Assembly (NCBI RefSeq): GCF_900604955.1
Contig: NZ_UWPE01000001.1
Coordinates: 682,001 to 746,000 of the forward strand
Direction of reading: 5' to 3'
From: Neoactinobaculum massilliense
GTDB lineage: Bacteria > Actinomycetota > Actinomycetes > Actinomycetales > Actinomycetaceae
Length of the DNA stretch: 64,000 nt
Numbering within the stretch: the first letter of the stretch is position 1; each line of letters begins with the position of its first letter. Under the pieces are notes generated by a model. That model had not been told where the DNA came from. It saw only the letters and a program-made list of their open reading frames with translations, and ran no database searches. A program made the position numbers and the translations under genes. Positions 16,537 to 29,907 of this stretch are shown piece after piece.

Positions 16537-17736
16537 CTAGAACAAATTCGTCAGCGAGTGCCACACGTCGCCCAACCATGTGGCGATGAGGCTAAGCGTG
16601 AGCCGGCCGGTGGTGGTGGAGGCAAGCGCCACCAGGACGGCCGCCAGGCCGGCCACCACCAGCAGGGCAATCATGCCGTTGGAGATGCGGGAGCGGTAAA
16701 GCCGCGAAACGCCTTTCGCATCAATGAGTTTTCCGCCCACGGCCAGGCGCGTAAGGAAGGTGGACGCCATGCCGCTGCGGCCTTTGTCCAGGAATTCCAC
16801 GAGCGTGTTGTGCGTACCCACGGCCACGATCAGCCGTGCCCCCTTGGCGTTGGCGAGCAGCATGGCCACGTCCTCCGAGGTGCCCGTGCAGGGGAACACC
16901 ACGTGGGGCACGCCCAGGTCCTCGACCCGCTTTTTGCCCGGCGCACGCCCGTCACGATATGCGTGCACCACGATCTCCGCACCGGAGCGCAGTAGCGCCC
17001 GATCGGATACCGAATCCATGTCCCCCACAATAATGTCCGGCTTGTATCCGGTCTCAAGGATCGCGTCCGCACCACCGTCCACGCCGATGAGCAGTGGCCG
17101 GTACTCACGAATGTAGGGCCGCAGCGCCGCAATATCCTCCTTGTAGCGGTATCCGCGCACCACCACGAGGACGTCGCGCCCGGCAATCTTCGTGCGAATA
17201 TCGGGCACCCCGAGGCCATCAAAGATGAGGTCCTTTTCACGGCCGATGTATTCCTGCGTGTTCGTGGCGAACGCCTTGAGCTGTGTGGCCATGCCCGCCT
17301 GCGCCTCTTTGGCCGCACGCGCAATAGTTTCCGCGGTCTGTACGGTGCCGGCCGCGATCACCTCCCCGTTTCTGCGCACCTCGCCGTTCTCATCCACCTC
17401 AACACGGTCGCCATCTCGCAGGTCCATGACGGCCGGCCCCAGATCGTCAATGAGCGGCACACCGGCTTCATTAAGAATTCCGGGTCCCAGGTTGGGATAG
17501 CGCCCCGAGGTCGATTTAGCCGCGTTCAGTACGGCGGCTGGTTTGCGTTCCACGAGGCTTTCGGCTGCTACCCGATCCAGATCCACGTGGTTGATGACGG
17601 CAATATCGCCTTCTTGGAGGCGCCGCGTGAGCTTCTTGGTTCGGGGGTCCACGCGCGCCGAGCCCACGATTGCGCCGTCGGGCTGCTCCTCATGTCGCTT
17701 ACCGAGATGAAATACCACGGATTTATCGTGCCACAC
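16537..17736 (-). CDS. steA: Cytokinetic ring protein SteA
   Basis: The 399 aa protein matches SteA (Rv1697-like). An N-terminal domain has SGRYPNLGPGILNEAGVPLIDDLG, followed by a thiamine pyrophosphokinase-like catalytic domain with LLIGVDGGADAILETGYKPDIIVGDMDSVSD (about 215-245). Two C-terminal hydrophobic segments follow (about 350-395). SteA sits in the division ring of Corynebacterium and controls septal peptidoglycan cleavage with SteB. The GTG start at 17736 overlaps the recN end by 14 bp. GTG 17718 is an alternative. Confidence 0.9.
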   Translation of the reverse strand: MWHDKSVVFHLGKRHEEQPDGAIVGSARVDPRTKKLTRRLQEGDIAVINHVDLDRVAAESLVERKPAAVLNAAKSTSGRYPNLGPGILNEAGVPLIDDLGPAVMDLRDGDRVEVDENGEVRRNGEVIAAGTVQTAETIARAAKEAQAGMATQLKAFATNTQEYIGREKDLIFDGLGVPDIRTKIAGRDVLVVVRGYRYKEDIAALRPYIREYRPLLIGVDGGADAILETGYKPDIIVGDMDSVSDRALLRSGAEIVVHAYRDGRAPGKKRVEDLGVPHVVFPCTGTSEDVAMLLANAKGARLIVAVGTHNTLVEFLDKGRSGMASTFLTRLAVGGKLIDAKGVSRLYRSRISNGMIALLVVAGLAAVLVALASTTTGRLTLSLIATWLGDVWHSLTNLF

Positions 17737-19408
17737 TTACCTCGGCGAGGAGTTCAGCGGCGTGGGCGCGTCCCAGTGTCGTATCGGTGCCGGCCAGCAT
17801 ACGCGCCAATTCCTCAAGACGTGCTTCTCCGGTCACCTCGTGAACCGCGGTTTTGGCCATGCCTTTCGTTGTCTTTTTCACGACGACGGCGTGGGTGCTC
17901 GCGTGGGCAGCCACCTGGGCCAGGTGGGTAACCACGATGGCCTGGTTTACCTTGGCTAGCCGCGCCAATCGGGCACCCACGGCCAGCGCTGCGCGCCCGC
18001 CCACGCCGGCATCCACCTCGTCAAAAATGAGGGTTTGGTGGGCATGGCCGGAGCGCGCGGCAAGGGCCACTTCAAGGGCCAACATGATGCGTGAGAGCTC
18101 ACCACCCGACGCGCTCTTGGCGAGCGGCGCGAGAGGCGCACCACGGTGAGATGCGAGCCGGAACGTGACGGAGTCCATTCCACTGGGTCCCGGTTCAGTG
18201 GGCGTGAGAGCAATATCAAAATGCGCATCCGGGAGGGAGAGCGCGGGTAATTCGGCTTCGACCGCTTGCGCGAGGGCGGTGGCAGCGGCGGTGCGCGCCG
18301 CCGTGAGCGCGGCCCCGGCGGCGTGCATAGACGCATCAGCCGCAGCCAATTCGGCTTCCAGCTGCTGCCGTGTTTCTTCCGGATCGCCCAGTGCGGCCAG
18401 ATCCGCACGAGCGCGTTCAGCAGCCGCCAGCGCCTCGGGAATATCCATGCCGATGTCCTTGCGCAGTCCGGCAAGGGCCTGCCGCCGGGCGTAGATGGCG
18501 GCGAGGCGTTCGGGCTGCGCCTCGTTATGGGCCGCGAGATCCGCTAATTCGGCACCGATATCCGTCACTTCCGCCGCTACGGATTCGAGCCGCTCGCGCA
18601 GCCCCGCCGTCGAATCTACGCCGCTCAGTTTCTCGAGTGCTGCCGCTATCGTGGCGGCCGCCGGCTGTTCCTCCACGTCCGAACCAGTCAGGGCCGAGGC
18701 TGCCGCAGAAAGCGCGTCGTAGCGGTCTTCCGCTCCTTCTAGCTCACGCGCTTCTGCTCGGAGCGCCTCATCCTCTCCCTCCTCGGGGGCAACGGCGTCG
18801 ATCTTGTCCAAGAGGGCGCGCGCTGCCAGCCGACGTTCGGCGGCCTTCGCCACGGAGGCGTTGAATGCATCGAGCTTGTCCTGTGCCGTCGTGTACGCCG
18901 AATATGCCGCGGCCCATTTCTCTATCTTTCGCCGGATCTCCGTACCGTAGGCGTCCAGGGCTGCTCGCTGCTGTGCGGGCCCGGCTAGGCGCAGCTGATC
19001 GGCTTGCCCGTGAATGGTCACCAACTGGGAGGTGACTTCATTGAGCAGTGCGGTGGGGACGGATCGTCCGCCCAAAAATGCTCGGGACCGCCCGGTAGCC
19101 GGCACCACTCGCGCGGCGAGCAGTACCGCACGCCCGTCCTCGACGTCGACGCTGCCGCCCGCTTCCCGTACGCGCGCCACCACGGGGTGATCGGGGTCGA
19201 TCACAAAGGTGCCCTCCACGGTTGCCTCGCGGGCCCCAACCCGCACCTTCGACGGATCCGCTTTTGCGCCGAGCAGTAGCTGGAAGGATGTGATTGCCAT
19301 TGTCTTGCCGGCGCCCGTTTCACCCGTCAGCGCCGTGAGGCCGGCTCCCAGCGGCAGTTCGGCCTCCTCAATGACGCCCAGGTTGGTGATACGTACACGC
19401 TCGATCAC
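17723..19408 (-). CDS. recN: DNA repair protein RecN
   Basis: RecN is an SMC-like ATPase acting in double-strand break repair. The 561 aa protein has Walker A LTGETGAGKTM (about 31-41), a long alanine- and glutamate-rich coiled-coil centre, the signature SASGGELSRIMLALEVAL and Walker B LIFDEVDAGVGGRAALAVG, followed by VTHLAQVAAHA. The chosen start, GTG 19408, overlaps the nadK stop (GTGA) and has GAGGGG upstream. The start at 19429 would add seven residues. No LexA-type box was seen directly upstream, so any SOS control would have to act at the operon level. Confidence 0.94.
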   Translation of the reverse strand: MIERVRITNLGVIEEAELPLGAGLTALTGETGAGKTMAITSFQLLLGAKADPSKVRVGAREATVEGTFVIDPDHPVVARVREAGGSVDVEDGRAVLLAARVVPATGRSRAFLGGRSVPTALLNEVTSQLVTIHGQADQLRLAGPAQQRAALDAYGTEIRRKIEKWAAAYSAYTTAQDKLDAFNASVAKAAERRLAARALLDKIDAVAPEEGEDEALRAEARELEGAEDRYDALSAAASALTGSDVEEQPAAATIAAALEKLSGVDSTAGLRERLESVAAEVTDIGAELADLAAHNEAQPERLAAIYARRQALAGLRKDIGMDIPEALAAAERARADLAALGDPEETRQQLEAELAAADASMHAAGAALTAARTAAATALAQAVEAELPALSLPDAHFDIALTPTEPGPSGMDSVTFRLASHRGAPLAPLAKSASGGELSRIMLALEVALAARSGHAHQTLIFDEVDAGVGGRAALAVGARLARLAKVNQAIVVTHLAQVAAHASTHAVVVKKTTKGMAKTAVHEVTGEARLEELARMLAGTDTTLGRAHAAELLAEVSVAR

Positions 19409-20244
19409 GCGGCCCCCTCGGATCGCCACCCCTGCACGGGAAGATGAAACTTTTTCACTAGTCGCTCGGAAAACAGGGTGGAGCCGAGCCGGGCCAGCTT
19501 AATGGATGTTTCTCCCTTGGTGGCTAGGATTTCTGTGCCCGCCGGCGCATTAATGGAGCGGCGGCCGTCGCACCACACCACGGCTTCCTCCTCGGTGATG
19601 CGCACCCCGGCGACAGAGTTCGGACTAACCACAAGGGGACGGCTGAATAGGGTGTGCCCGGCGATGGGCACAATAATCATGGCTTCCACGTCCGGCCACA
19701 CCACGGGGCCGCCCACGGAGAAGTTGTAGGCGGTGGACCCGGTGGGGGTGGAAAATACCAGACCATCCGCGCGAAATGCGGATACGGCACGCTGATCCAC
19801 CGCGAAGCTCACGCCAATCATTCGGGAGGAGGGGCTTTTTTCAATCGATACGTCGTTCAGCGCCCAGTTGGTGGTCACGGTGCCATCCGGCAGCGTGACG
19901 CGCAGTCCCATGGTCATGCGTTCGTCCACCTGCCAGTCACGCTGCACAATTCGTGCCACGACCGTGGGCAATTCGTCAGGCTCGGCTTCCGAAAGGAAAC
20001 CCAGATGACCATAGTTAATTCCGAGGATGGGTACACCCACCGTGCGAGCAATCTCGGCGCCACGCAGGATGGTACCGTCCCCGCCCATCACCAAGATAAG
20101 TTCGGCACCGCGTGCACCCGCGGGCGTTTCGCTGGTATCCACTTCGAAACCCTCGGCCTCCAGAAGGGTACGCAGCACCGCCGCAGTTTCTCGCACCTCG
20201 GCGCGGTCACCGCGGTGAATCACCATGGACACTAAACGCCTCAA
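19405..20244 (-). CDS. nadK: NAD kinase
   Basis: NAD kinase phosphorylates NAD to NADP. The protein carries the diagnostic GGDGT motif (LILVMGGDGTILRGAE), the NDVSIEK motif and the glycine-rich FSTPTGSTAYNFSVGGP region. The start is taken as TTG 20244, because AAGGAGG lies 5 nt before it (279 aa). An ATG at 20268 would place that ribosome binding site inside the gene. The tlyA-nadK-recN order is widespread in actinobacteria and Firmicutes. Confidence 0.94.
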   Translation of the reverse strand: MRRLVSMVIHRGDRAEVRETAAVLRTLLEAEGFEVDTSETPAGARGAELILVMGGDGTILRGAEIARTVGVPILGINYGHLGFLSEAEPDELPTVVARIVQRDWQVDERMTMGLRVTLPDGTVTTNWALNDVSIEKSPSSRMIGVSFAVDQRAVSAFRADGLVFSTPTGSTAYNFSVGGPVVWPDVEAMIIVPIAGHTLFSRPLVVSPNSVAGVRITEEEAVVWCDGRRSINAPAGTEILATKGETSIKLARLGSTLFSERLVKKFHLPVQGWRSEGAA

Positions 20245-20369
20245 CTGGGCCTCCTTTACTTCGACCATGCTACCCGCGTGAGCCCCGTCGCTTGACGCCC
20301 GGTGAATCTCAGCGGCGCCGGTAATCGTGGACGCTATGGGCCTGCCGGAAGCCCCACCGTCAGCGTCGG

Positions 20370-21215
20370 CTAGTCCTCGTGCGCCAGCCGGCCGAGCTTG
20401 CCCGCCGGACCGTTGTGCACGGCCTCACGGACCGCATCCTCAAGGCCGTCCCCAAGCAGGTCCGGCCCATCCTTTGCCATGTGCAGGAAATACTCCACGT
20501 TACCGGCGGGCCCCGGGAGCGGCGAGGGCGCCACCGCCTGGATCGCTAATCCTTCCGCGCGTGCCGCCCGTGCCACGTCCGTAACGGTTTCCACGTGGAG
20601 CGCCGGATCCCTCACCACGCCGCCGTGGCCCAACCGGTCCTTACCCACCTCGAACTGCGGTTTCACCATGAGTAGGAAATGGGCGTCAGCGGCGGAAGCT
20701 CGCACCAGCGCGGGCATGACCAGTTTGAGGGATATGAAGCTCAGATCACCAACGACGAGGCCGGCCTTCGGTGTGACCAGTGCCGGATCCAGGGTGCGCA
20801 CGTTGGTACGTTCAATCACGGTGACGCGCGTATCCTCGCGGAGGCGCCACGCGATCTGTCCGTATCCCACGTCGACGGCGTACACGTGCGTAGCACCACG
20901 CCGCAGTAGAACATCCGTAAATCCACCGGTGGAAGCGCCCGCATCCAGTGCTATGGCGCCCTGCACCCGCGGCGCCTGCTCGCCGAGGTAATCTAGCGCG
21001 CCCGCCAGCTTGTAAGCACCCCGGGACACATAGTGTTCCGAAGCGTCCTCCCGAACGAGGAGCGCCTGGGCCGGATCCATCTGACGCGCGGGTTTGGTTA
21101 CTTCACCCCCGTCCAGGAAAACGGCTCCCATTCGGATGAGCGCGGCCGCCTCCGAGCGGGATTTAGCCAGATTCCGCCGCACGAGCTCGGCGTCTACCCG
21201 TACCAGTCGTCCCAT
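20370..21215 (-). CDS. tlyA: TlyA family rRNA 2'-O-methyltransferase
   Basis: TlyA methylates ribose 2'-OH of 16S and 23S rRNA in mycobacteria, where its loss gives capreomycin resistance. The 281 aa protein has an N-terminal S4 RNA-binding domain (about 1-60, RVDAELVRRNLAKSRSEAAALI) and a FtsJ-like Rossmann fold with ALDAGASTGGFTDVLL (SAM site, about 90-105) and VGDLSFISLKLVMPAL. Its ATG overlaps the stop of the small upstream gene (TAATG). It lies only 3 kb from the rRNA operon, possibly by chance. Confidence 0.94.
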   Translation of the reverse strand: MGRLVRVDAELVRRNLAKSRSEAAALIRMGAVFLDGGEVTKPARQMDPAQALLVREDASEHYVSRGAYKLAGALDYLGEQAPRVQGAIALDAGASTGGFTDVLLRRGATHVYAVDVGYGQIAWRLREDTRVTVIERTNVRTLDPALVTPKAGLVVGDLSFISLKLVMPALVRASAADAHFLLMVKPQFEVGKDRLGHGGVVRDPALHVETVTDVARAARAEGLAIQAVAPSPLPGPAGNVEYFLHMAKDGPDLLGDGLEDAVREAVHNGPAGKLGRLAHED

Positions 21216-21382
21216 TAGCGTGCACGTCCCAGATCTCGGCCCAGCGCCTCCGCAACACGTTCCAGAATGTCGATCTGCTCAGCATCGGACGCCTGGTCGA
21301 GCGAGTCCAGGAGCACGGCGGCGTCGTCCGGAGCCTGGGGCTTCGGCGCGTCCCCGCGTTCTTCTCCCCTCGCGCTAGTCAC
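21215..21382 (-). CDS. Conserved small acidic protein between HAD phosphatase and tlyA (55 aa)
   Basis: A short frame from GTG 21382 to TAA 21215 encodes 55 aa. It overlaps the HAD gene by 8 bp on one side and tlyA by one base on the other, a tight coupling that argues for a real gene. The protein starts polar and then forms a likely acidic helix (DDAAVLLDSLDQASDAEQIDILERVAEAL). M. tuberculosis has a small gene (Rv1693) in exactly this position between its HAD gene and tlyA, from memory. The function is unknown. Confidence 0.7.
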   Translation of the reverse strand: MTSARGEERGDAPKPQAPDDAAVLLDSLDQASDAEQIDILERVAEALGRDLGRAR

Positions 21383-22394
21383 AGGGACTCACCACGGTGA
21401 ATTCGGGAAGGTGGGATGCCAGGGTCTCGCGCGGCAGTCCCCTGTCCACTGCTTCCCACGCAGCTTTCGCCAACGCCCGGTAGGCCGTCACCGGAATCGG
21501 TGCGTCGGCGCCGACCGGCATCCCGTCCACCGTGACTGTGGGTACGCCTGCATCATTCACCGAGGCGCGGGCTCCAGCCGCGCTCCATGCGCCGTCGGCA
21601 TCACGAACGGGTGCTCTGTAGGGTGCGTTGAGCTCGCGCAGGTCCACCAGCAGGTAGTGGGGGCGTTCCTCCGGCACGGCAAGTACCACGTCACGGGCCG
21701 AGTTCACCCCGGTGAGTACGTGGCAGCTTGGAATTTCGGCCGCGTTGGCGCCACGCACATCCGTATTGAGGCGGTCTCCCACGGCACCCGGCGCTGTTGC
21801 ACCCAGGTGCTTGGTTGCGGTCCGGAAGATTTCCGGTTCCGGCTTTCCGCCCGACGCCGCCTTGACGCCCGTGGCGTTTTCCACCGCACGTACCAGGGAT
21901 CCCTGGCCCACCATGAATCCGCGCTCCATGGGTAGCGTCGCATCCAGGTTGCTGGCGATGTAGGCGGCCCCACGTTCGATGGCCAGGGCGGCCTCTGAGA
22001 GATCCTTCCACCCCACCTCGGGGTAGAACCCGTGGACGACGACGTCTGGAGCGTCATCCGCTGAGTGCACCGGAATTAGGTTCGCGTCCTTGAGCGCAGC
22101 CATGACGCCCGGACCGGCAATCGGCAACACTTTGCCGCCCGGGAAGCGCTCTTCGGCCATGTGTACGGCCACCATCGCCGAGGAGAGCACTTCTTCCGGG
22201 TGGCCGGTAATACCAACCGAGGCGAGCTGCGCTACCACCTCGTCAGCGGACCGGGACGCATTGTTCGTCAGGAACATGACGGGCAATGTGATCGTGCCGA
22301 AGGCCTCCGCGGCATGCGGTGCGGGCTTGGACCCCAGGTAGAGCACACCGTCCAGATCGAAAATGATGCCGTCAAACTGCTCGATCAGGTTCAT
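21375..22394 (-). CDS. HAD-IIA family hydrolase (NagD/Rv1692-like)
   Basis: The 339 aa protein has HAD motif I GIIFDLDGVLYLG (about 9-21), motif II VMFLTNNASRSADEV and a C-terminal motif IV AVGDRLNTDVRGANAAEI, with the C2 cap typical of NagD/phosphoglycolate-type phosphatases. The M. tuberculosis counterpart in this gene order (Rv1692) is a glycerol-3-phosphate phosphatase involved in lipid recycling. Substrate identity here is inferred only from position. A C-terminal tail beyond the usual HAD end (about residue 260 onward) is a poorly recognised extension of about 80 aa. The start overlaps the TPR gene by 4 bp (ATGA). Confidence 0.87.
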   Translation of the reverse strand: MNLIEQFDGIIFDLDGVLYLGSKPAPHAAEAFGTITLPVMFLTNNASRSADEVVAQLASVGITGHPEEVLSSAMVAVHMAEERFPGGKVLPIAGPGVMAALKDANLIPVHSADDAPDVVVHGFYPEVGWKDLSEAALAIERGAAYIASNLDATLPMERGFMVGQGSLVRAVENATGVKAASGGKPEPEIFRTATKHLGATAPGAVGDRLNTDVRGANAAEIPSCHVLTGVNSARDVVLAVPEERPHYLLVDLRELNAPYRAPVRDADGAWSAAGARASVNDAGVPTVTVDGMPVGADAPIPVTAYRALAKAAWEAVDRGLPRETLASHLPEFTVVSPCD

Positions 22395-23863
22395 TCGGCC
22401 TCGGTTCCCTCCGCCGCATCCGAGTTTTCATCCGCAGGAGCGACGGTTGCCTCACTGTCAGCGTTTCCTTGAGCACTTGCCCCGTCATCAGCCGAGGCTA
22501 CCCTGTCCGCTTCATCCTGATCCGTGCTCTCCACGGTGGCCGTAGCCGAGGACTCGGCGTCGGCAACGTCCGCTTCCTCTGTGGCCGCCTCGTTCCCACC
22601 GGCGGCATCGGCATGCGTCACGTCGGCACCCGCGGCCGAAGCCGGCTCCGAGTTATCGACGGTGTCCTGCTCAGACTTTGCATCCTGGGGATCGGAATCT
22701 TCCGACGGCTCTTCCGTCTCGATATCCACGGCATCGCCGTCGAACACGGACTGCCACCTGCCGCGAATCTCGTCCGCCTCGGTGTCGCGACCCACCTCTT
22801 CAAGCCGGTCGGCACGTACGAGCTCCACGCGCGCACGCAGTTCGCCATCAAGCTCCGAGGTATTTACCTTCTCGATCGCTGCCAATCCGCCTTCAGAATC
22901 ACCCGCATCCGCGCGTGCACCAGACGTCACGATCGCCAGCTCAATCTGTGTGGCCGGATCCAGACGCTTCATCGGAATCTCTGCGATGAAGGACAGCGCC
23001 TTTTCCGGCCGTCCGAGCCCACGCTCGGCGTCGGCCTCCAGCGTCACATGCGAGTAATCATCCGTCATGCGACGGTAGGTGCGTAGCTCTCGTAGCGCCT
23101 CCCCGTATCGGCCGGTGAGGTAGCTGGTCACGCCAAGCGCTTCGCGCACAATATCGATGCGTCGTGCGGAGGCGTAGGCCGCCTTCGCGTGCTCGTATGC
23201 CAGTTCCGGATTGTCGTCGATAACGGAACCGGCGTACGCGAGGTGACGGGCAACTTGGTCCGCATTTGCCTTACTTAGCGGGCGCAGATGGCGCAGGCCC
23301 TCCTGGCCGAGATCCGATGCCTGCACAGAATCCGGTACCCGGGGGCCACGGCTGCGCGGCGCTTCATCGCGGCGATCTTCGCCCCGCCGCGTTTCGCTGC
23401 GACGGTCATCACGGCGGTCATCCCGACGACGCTCACCCCAACGATCACCACGATCGCTCCGACCACCACGCCGATCATCATTCCACCGGCCACCACGGTC
23501 ATCACGCCGATCGCCCCAACGCCCACGATCATCCCGCGAACGCCCATCACGATCCCGACGACCGCCACGCCACTCATCACGACACCCACGATCCGAAGAA
23601 TCCCACCGATGCCCACGCTCCTGGCCACCACGCCCATCACGCGACCAATTCGACTCCCGCCGGCCATCCCGACGACGCTCACCCCAACGATCACCACGAT
23701 CACTCCGACCACCACGCCGATCATCGCGTGCATGCCATTCACCGCGGTCACGCCGGCCATTGGCGTCTCGATTCCAGCGCCCCGCATTACCGCCGCGGTG
23801 CTGGGAGTCGCGGTCACGGGCCGACTGCCATCCGCCCCGCTCAGAATTCTCTCGATCAGACAT
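22391..23863 (-). CDS. TPR-like protein with Arg/Asp/Gly-rich N-terminus and acidic tail
   Basis: This 490 aa protein has three parts. Residues 1-190 are extremely rich in Arg, Asp and Gly with repeated RSDRGDRWGERRRD units, which looks disordered and nucleic-acid binding. Residues about 195-400 are helical and TPR-like (VARHLAYAGSVIDDNPELAYEHAKAAYASARR, LTGRYGEALRELRTYRRM). Residues 410-490 are strongly acidic (Glu, Asp, Ala). ATG 23863 was chosen because AAGGAGAGG lies 5 nt upstream; an earlier frame start at 23896 is rejected. The TPR core matches the position of Rv1691. It is the first gene of the operon that runs into tlyA and is the next gene after the rRNA operon. Function unknown; RNA or ribosome work is an inference. 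Confidence 0.8.
   Translation of the reverse strand: MSDRENSERGGWQSARDRDSQHRGGNAGRWNRDANGRRDRGEWHARDDRRGGRSDRGDRWGERRRDGRRESNWSRDGRGGQERGHRWDSSDRGCRDEWRGGRRDRDGRSRDDRGRWGDRRDDRGGRWNDDRRGGRSDRGDRWGERRRDDRRDDRRSETRRGEDRRDEAPRSRGPRVPDSVQASDLGQEGLRHLRPLSKANADQVARHLAYAGSVIDDNPELAYEHAKAAYASARRIDIVREALGVTSYLTGRYGEALRELRTYRRMTDDYSHVTLEADAERGLGRPEKALSFIAEIPMKRLDPATQIELAIVTSGARADAGDSEGGLAAIEKVNTSELDGELRARVELVRADRLEEVGRDTEADEIRGRWQSVFDGDAVDIETEEPSEDSDPQDAKSEQDTVDNSEPASAAGADVTHADAAGGNEAATEEADVADAESSATATVESTDQDEADRVASADDGASAQGNADSEATVAPADENSDAAEGTEAE
23419..23479. repeat. 61 bp direct repeat, copy 1 (inside TPR gene)
   Basis: This 61 bp block recurs at 23665-23725 with one mismatch (G to A). It encodes the RSDRGDRWGERRRD-type unit of the disordered N-terminus. 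The near identity at DNA level suggests recent duplication or gene conversion. Confidence 0.85.
23665..23725. repeat. 61 bp direct repeat, copy 2 (inside TPR gene)
   Basis: Second copy of the repeat at 23419-23479, offset by 246 bp (82 codons), so recombination between the copies would delete in frame and leave the reading frame open. Confidence 0.85.
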
Positions 23864-23914
23864 CGCTACCTCTCCTTTAAACAAACACGCGCGCAAGGCG
23901 CCAGACTGCCGTTT

Positions 23915-23920
23915 AGTCTA
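23915..23920 (-). promoter_or_regulatory. -10 element upstream of the TPR gene
   Basis: TAGACT, in the wider context GTAGACTAA-N-CGG, lies 51 nt upstream of the start codon. The same extended sequence is found before the DUF349 gene, thrS and, less exactly, yajC. No clear -35 is seen. Confidence 0.45.
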
Positions 23921-24304
23921 CGCGAACAAAACCTCATGACGCTTGCATGCTATTCGTTCCGTTGCGCACCGTCGATTCGGTGGATTACTGCCTCACACAG
24001 CTCCTCTGGCGCGAAAGATTTCAAGTTCTTATTCGAAGGACTATTGCCTTTGCAAAAACGCGATTAGGTTGGTGCGCTATCAAAATTGCGGTGTGTTGGT
24101 GGATTGTTTTGTGGGTCCGCTCCATCAGTCGTGGGCATGAGTACGACGGCGAAGCGGGGCGCGTGGTAGTGCCCCGCTTTTCGTGTTTCAGGGCGTGTGG
24201 GAACCGGTGGTCCTGGTTCCTGGTTTCCGTGCCCTTGGGCTCGTGGGTCTTGTGTCTACGGTCTTGTCTACCGGATGCCCCGCCCCTTTTGGGGTGTGGG
24301 TGTG
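23921..24304. other. Intergenic region between TPR gene and rRNA operon
   Basis: No gene could be supported in these 384 bp. The part 23930-24120 is noticeably richer in A and T than the neighbouring coding DNA. A plus-strand terminator-like hairpin stands at 24153-24181 with no annotated plus-strand gene upstream. Open frames across the region run into 5S rRNA and look spurious. Confidence 0.5.
24153..24181 (+). terminator. Plus-strand intrinsic terminator without an obvious gene
   Basis: An 8 bp perfect stem (AGCGGGGC / GCCCCGCT) with a 10 nt loop is followed by TTTT on the plus strand. On the minus strand no T-run follows. It faces away from the TPR gene and toward the rRNA genes, so it may end an unannotated plus-strand RNA or block antisense transcription into the rRNA operon. 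Confidence 0.55.
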
Positions 24305-24340
24305 AAAAAGAGGGGGGTGCTCGCATGAGCACCCCCCTCT
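24305..24340 (-). terminator. rRNA operon terminator
   Basis: A 14 bp perfect stem (24309-24322 with 24327-24340) with a 4 nt loop is followed by a run of five T on the minus strand, just after 5S rRNA. It is a strong intrinsic terminator. Confidence 0.92.
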
Positions 24341-24349
24341 GGGGTTTGT

Positions 24350-24468
24350 GGGCGGCGGTGTCTTACTCTCCCACACCCTATCGAGTGCAGTACCATCAGC
24401 GCGTTGCGGGCTTAGCTACCGGGTTCGGAATGGGCCCGGGCTTTTCCCCACAGCCATGACCACCGCCA
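24350..24468 (-). rRNA. rrf: 5S ribosomal RNA
   Basis: The minus strand holds the 5S landmarks GGTCATGGC near the 5' end, CCCATTCCGAACCCGG in the middle and GGGTGTGGGAGAGTA near the 3' end. The flanks can pair as helix I. The ends are set to within about five bases. It is the last gene of the 16S-23S-5S operon. Confidence 0.93.
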
Positions 24469-24544
24469 CAAGCATGGATCACCACAACCCTGCCGACTAG
24501 GCGTGGGGGCCGTGAATCGTATAGTAGACGCGAACAACAAGAAA

Positions 24545-29409
<4,865 letters not shown>

Positions 29410-29907
29410 AACCAGAAAGCCAAAACGACTCACAAAAACACAACAACCACACCCACCAACACCCACACCACAGTGCAAGCATCAGCCAGCAGTCATCATG
29501 GCCTGCCCACCAAGACAGGACTCACAAAAACAACAAACCAACCAACCCCCACAAAAAGGAGCACAGCCAGCCTGTTCTTACTCTCAAAAGTCAACACACT
29601 ATCAAGCACTCAACCACCACCCCCACACCCCACACACCCAGAACAACCCCAAGCACACAGGAAGGAGAAAACACCACCCCACAGCACCACCCAGCCACCC
29701 CCAAAGGGAGAAAACCAAGCACCACCACAAGGCGACGAAGCACAAGCATACCCACCACCCCCACCACCACACAACACCACAAACCCATGCCACTAATCAC
29801 AAGTTAAACCAAAACATTCCACAATACGAAAACAAGCCTGCCCACAAAATGAACAAACCCATCCACCCACCACACCACCGAGAAACCACCACCACACCCA
29901 AAAACAC
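29410..29907 (-). promoter_or_regulatory. rRNA operon leader and promoter region
   Basis: These 500 bp between the tyrS terminator and 16S must hold the rRNA promoter(s), leader and antitermination signals. The plus strand is almost all C and A (RNA-like strand G and T). A TTTTTGTGAGTC sequence occurs twice (about 29427-29438 and 29519-29530 on the plus strand as its complement), and a GTTGACTTTTGAGAG stretch near 29581-29597 resembles a boxA or a -35. No promoter could be assigned with confidence. No gene is present. Confidence 0.5.

Noticed and set aside
23947-24459. Plus-strand open frame of 170 codons
   Set aside because: It runs through the rRNA terminator and into 5S rRNA, so it is not credible as a protein.
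29581-29612. Assigning TTGATA or TTGACT here as the rRNA -35
   Set aside because: No acceptable -10 follows at 16-19 bp, so the rRNA promoter is left unassigned.
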